Below are positions 60,586 through 64,000 of a stretch of 64,000 nucleotides of DNA, one piece after another. The position numbers and the translations under genes are program-made. Source of the stretch: Ladona fulva (taxonomy: Eukaryota; Arthropoda; Insecta; Odonata; Libellulidae); contig KZ308137.1 of NCBI GenBank assembly GCA_000376725.2, forward strand, positions 384,026 through 448,025, read 5' to 3'. The notes below the pieces were generated by a model, which ran no database searches, was not told where the DNA came from, and saw nothing but the letters and a program-made list of their open reading frames with translations. Within the stretch, counting starts at the first letter, position 1, and the number at the start of each line of letters is the position of its first letter.

Positions 60586-62607
60586 ATAAAAAAAAAACGA
60601 GGAGTAACTGAAAGATACATTAACTTCCATCTGGGAACCATAAGACAAACCCTCCTTCAATCAAGGTACGGTAACAAGCACCTCTCAACTTCGCAATCCA
60701 TTCACGATACTTATCAAACACTTTCTTCATGAATCACGAAATAGGTTCTTCTCCCATAAACTCTCAGTTAAGCCTCTCATAAAAACCACATCCGAATCCA
60801 CTCATTAGAGGTGCTGTTGCTAAATTTTTAAGGTTAAGGGAGGCGATCCCACACAGCTGAAATTCTCGCTTTACAACTCTCTCACGAGTAAATAATCTCG
60901 AATCTCGCGCTGTAATTCGAGAGAACACGATCGAACGCCATTCGCGCCGAATAATAACACTGTAATCGGATGAGACTCGGCGAGGATTTCAAAATTAATT
61001 CCCTCCGAATATATAGGAAAAGTTCCCACTGCGCCCACGCATATTGAGATATCAAAAGGATGAATCTGGAAACTTTTACGAAAGGTCGAAATCGTCGGGG
61101 ATGGTGGACTTGACCGTCGAAAAGGGTGGAAGACAAGGATCCGTTCCCAAGTTCGCCCGCACAGCGCTTTTTCCACTCCGCGATCGTAATACGAGACAAT
61201 AGGTAAGTCACGCTAGTAGAGGAGACGCTTCGCTAACCACAGCCCCTGGGAAACTGCGGAGCAACACTGTTTAACTCGTAAACAAGAGACAATACCAGCT
61301 AAGAGGTAAGGGAACTCCTGAAGAACGAGTTGAGATGGAGAGTGACCGCATCACATGGAAAAAAATCCCCGTGTGAAATCAGAGTTACTCTTCTCTCTTG
61401 ATTGCGCTACCAACTTGTAGCAGCTTCGGATGGTAACGATATGATGAATTTAATTGCCACCTCTCCATAAAGTTGTGATACCATCTCCGGTCTGCAGGTT
61501 TAGCCATTACTTCTCCGCGGTTGCGAGCACTAATATAATATTTATTAATTTGCAATAAATTTAACATTCGATATAAGAAAACTGCTTAGTAGTTGAAATA
61601 AACATTAACTGCGACTGAAAAATTAGTGCAATGATTGAAAAGAAACCAAATTGGCAGCTTACATGCAGTATGGAGGCGGCAGGACGATTAATGCTTTCAA
61701 AACCGACGCCACATTTTTTTGCTGGCTCTAGCTATTTCAATAATGTACAGTTTAAAGAATCGCAGATTATGACTAAAAATCAGAAAACCTTTCCGGGTTT
61801 CGGTCCGGAATCTCAGGGTCAATACTCAGCACCAGGTGGCAATCCTATTTTCTTTAGAAGAGAGGAAATTAATACTTCCTTTAGTCTCTCTTGTCTCACA
61901 AGTTAAACTTGACGTCCTCATTACCAACCAATACTAACATATAAACCAATATTAATATAAGGATATCATTTTGCTTAAATGAATAATAAATTAAATACGA
62001 GTCCCTTGTAAGTTAACCGCTCATTTAACCAGTGTGAATGGTGCATTCCAACCACGTCGCCAAGTAAACAATAAAATCCACGGTGATACAGCAATAAATC
62101 CGCTGTGATCTCAGAGAGCGAATAAAATTTGTTTTCTCCTATCTTTTCCCGATATACAACGATTTTCAAAAGATAACAAGCTTCGGTAAATCACCACCCA
62201 AATGTATTATAAACGTGAACGGAATAATGATTATGCGAAAGCATTTCCGACCATGTGTTTCCATGGCGCGAGAAAGATAAACATAAACTCGTCGTCTAAA
62301 CAAACACAATTTTCTAAAAGCTCCTCCCAAGTTTCTCACGGCATAAACCAAACACAACCCTTTAGGCATTAGATTTTTATCACAGATGTACTCCTATCCT
62401 TTTCTATCGGTCTTCCAGCCTTTCCGATCCTCCCACATTCATTAGACTTTCAAAAAAACATGGGCTAGACCCAAACATAGGCAAGCCTGGAGGCAATAAA
62501 GAAAATATCCACCTATGGATTTCCACATGCATCGGGTACACCCTAATAGATGAGGAAGATAATAAATTTGTAGGAATATCAGAGGTCTTAAGGTGGGTGG
62601 CCCTTAC
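60586..62607. other. No gene recognised, 5' part of bib large intron
   Basis: Moderate GC with overlapping frames at 60871-61211 on the minus strand; no domain recognised. Confidence 0.4.
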
Positions 62608-62950
62608 CGCGACAAGCGAGCAGGAGAGGTAAGCGGCGCCGATGGGCAGGGCGGCCTGCCCCTGAAGCCAGCGACGGTGGGCGCTCAGTCCTCCGCCCCA
62701 CCAGGAGGAGCCGCCGCCCCCCCAATTAGCCCCTCCACCGCCTCCGCAGCCCCCGTTGCAGTCCGCCATGCACACGAAGTACGTGAAGACAACGATGAAG
62801 GAGAGAATGAAGTCCACGCCGAACCTCTCCCAGGCAGTAAGGTGGGCAGGAGAGGGTTGTGGGGCCAACTGCTGCAGAATGGCGGAACTGGAGCTGCTTC
62901 CTGAAGAAGGCGAAGATCCCATCGAGCCGTAGTATCCGGGAAGCGTGACA
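62608..62950 (-). CDS. bib: big brain, TM4-loop D-TM5 exon
   Basis: Acceptor CACCATTTCAG before 62950, donor GTAAGG after 62608; 343 bases, entering with one base that completes a Gly codon (giving GVTLPGYYG, as fly GVTVPGYQG). Then a Ser-rich loop C, LTAWERFGVDFILSFIVVF with TYFVC (TM4), a Gly/Trp-rich loop D of about 40 residues, and AALPIGAAYLSCSLVA (TM5). It joins in phase 0 to IPSLNPARS. Loop D is expanded relative to fly bib (about 15 residues between the same landmarks). GC-ended codons dominate, unlike the downstream exons. Exons for TM1-TM3 and the first NPA box are not in this window. Confidence 0.93.
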
Positions 62951-63590
62951 CTGAAATGGTGACAGGGATTCAGATGAGAACCGTTATCCTCGTTCACGAG
63001 GGTATTTTTTCTATTGGGAGATTTAATCTTCTCAATGGAAGACGGCGTTGTATAGGAAGGGGCAGATGGACAGCTACGTTTCTAAGGGCAAAACTTTACC
63101 GTAGACGACGCAGTGTTTGCCCTATAAGCCAGAACTTGTCCACTTCTTCCTCCACTGCACATTCAATTCACCTAAATTTGAAACGTAGCGTTACGGTAAG
63201 CATTTGATCGATTGAAATGAATTAATTTCAGATCAGGAGGGAAATGAATAATAGTCATATTAAGAGACCGCCTCGGGAAGCTGTAGTCGAATGATTTCAA
63301 TATGGAAATCTGCAAGAATGAAACAAACTAAAAATAATTGAAACCGCAAAGCTGGCCGTTGTAAACAACAATGACGAGATGATGACTTTCGCTTCAACCG
63401 TTGAGGTGTTAGGGATATCCTTTGATAATGAAACACTTAACGAATAACTGGTGATTTTTACAACTTATATAGTGTCGCGTGACAATGACCGACACAGAAA
63501 TTGTTGAAATGTAGGCGGGATAAGAAAAAGTCAACGATTAAGTTAATCCCAATGATGACGGGCATGTAAAAGATGCGAAAAAACCAGGGC
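62951..63590 (-). other. bib: bib upstream intron, partial
   Basis: Follows the acceptor of the TM4-TM5 exon. No further bib exon (TM1-TM3, first NPA) was found up to 64000. Confidence 0.6.
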
Positions 63591-63594
63591 TATA

Positions 63595-63790
63595 GCCCCA
63601 AATCTTCCACTTCCACGGGCGGATGCTTTACCCAATTATCCAAACGGATACTTTAATTCAGTAGTCAAAATATATCCAAAATGCCGAGTCGGAATGTTCT
63701 GGCTCGACAGCGTAATTGAACCAAGCATCCTCCGGAACGTGCAAGATTCACGGTTCGAGTCCCGGTCCTGTCGGCCTTGGATCACGTCCG
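63595..63790. mobile_element. Two tRNA-like SINE heads, head to head
   Basis: Minus strand 63650-63595: TATCCGTTTGGATAATTGGG, TAAAGCATCCGCCCGTGGAA, GTGGAAGATTTGGGGC. Plus strand 63690-63765: GTAATTGAACCAAGCATCCT, CGGAACGTGCAAGATTCACG, then GGTTCGAGTCCC (B-box) and CGGTCCTGTCGG. The two share the ..AAGCATCC..GGAA..AAGATT.. order. Confidence 0.4.
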
Positions 63791-64000
63791 ATTTCATTGG
63801 TGAATGTCTCCTCACCTTTACCATTTTCTTTGAATTAAATTAGTGCTGCCTCAGAGTGGCCATTCATCCGAATCTGGCACTGTTGAAGATTGAAATCGCA
63901 CTCAAAATTAAAATCCTTCAGATGTAGATTCCGCGAGTAGTTAAGGAAAGTTCAAAATAATATAATAGGTCGGAAATAACGCGGCGCAATGGAAAGAGCG

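Larger units (their letters stand above)
45239..62607 (-). other. bib: bib large intron (17,369 bp)
   Basis: Bounded by donor GTAAGG at 62607 and acceptor CAG at 45239, phase 0. The first 0.8 kb next to the acceptor is CpG-poor; the rest is normal or CpG-rich. Richer islands lie at about 46.1-47.4, 50.3-50.6 and 50.8-51.8 kb. Many short frames there (for example 46591-46824, 48554-48832, 50808-51161) show no domain I recognise. Nested repeats are listed separately. A nested gene cannot be excluded. Confidence 0.85.

Noticed and set aside
1..64000. CRISPR arrays, operons, bacterial promoters or ribosome-binding sites
   Set aside because: The window is eukaryotic (spliced gene, SINEs, LINEs); no regularly spaced repeats were seen.

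Overview
This is a eukaryotic, arthropod-type genomic window, most likely insect. It is AT-rich and full of decayed mobile elements. The only protein-coding gene recognised with confidence is split into exons by GT-AG introns and lies on the minus strand: big brain (bib), the neurogenic member of the MIP/aquaporin family known from Drosophila. Two isolated N characters (11494 and 21056) mark assembly gaps, so this is a draft scaffold. The species cannot be named from the sequence.

Layout. 1-34.2 kb: no recognised gene. This part holds a Penelope-like element with perfect 92-bp inverted arms (18-314), several tRNA-derived SINE families, 3' ends and reverse-transcriptase remnants of CR1-like LINEs, hAT, piggyBac-like and pogo-like miniature elements, and two partial tandem duplications (units of 3205 and 3158 bp), each ending at an N. 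A polyglutamine mini-exon candidate lies at 26700-26753. 34.25-46.05 kb: a sharply bounded, strongly CpG-depleted domain containing the last four exons of bib (41913-45238) and about 7.6 kb downstream of its stop. Repeat families found elsewhere in the window occur here with CpG changed to TpG or CpA, which points to germline cytosine methylation. 45239-62607: a 17.4-kb bib intron with CpG-rich islands, nested repeats and a small E-box cluster. 62608-62950: a GC-rich bib exon encoding transmembrane segment 4, a glycine/tryptophan-rich loop D and transmembrane segment 5. The N-terminal exons (segments 1-3, first NPA box) must lie beyond position 64000.

The visible bib exons join in phase into about 480 codons: TM4, loop D, TM5, loop E with the second NPA box, TM6, and a long Gln/Ser/Gly/Pro-rich cytoplasmic tail with recurring Ser-hydrophobic-Tyr motifs, as in fly bib. 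Everything else is best read as intergenic or intronic DNA dominated by repeats. The nesting, target-site duplications and empty sites allow several insertions to be ordered.
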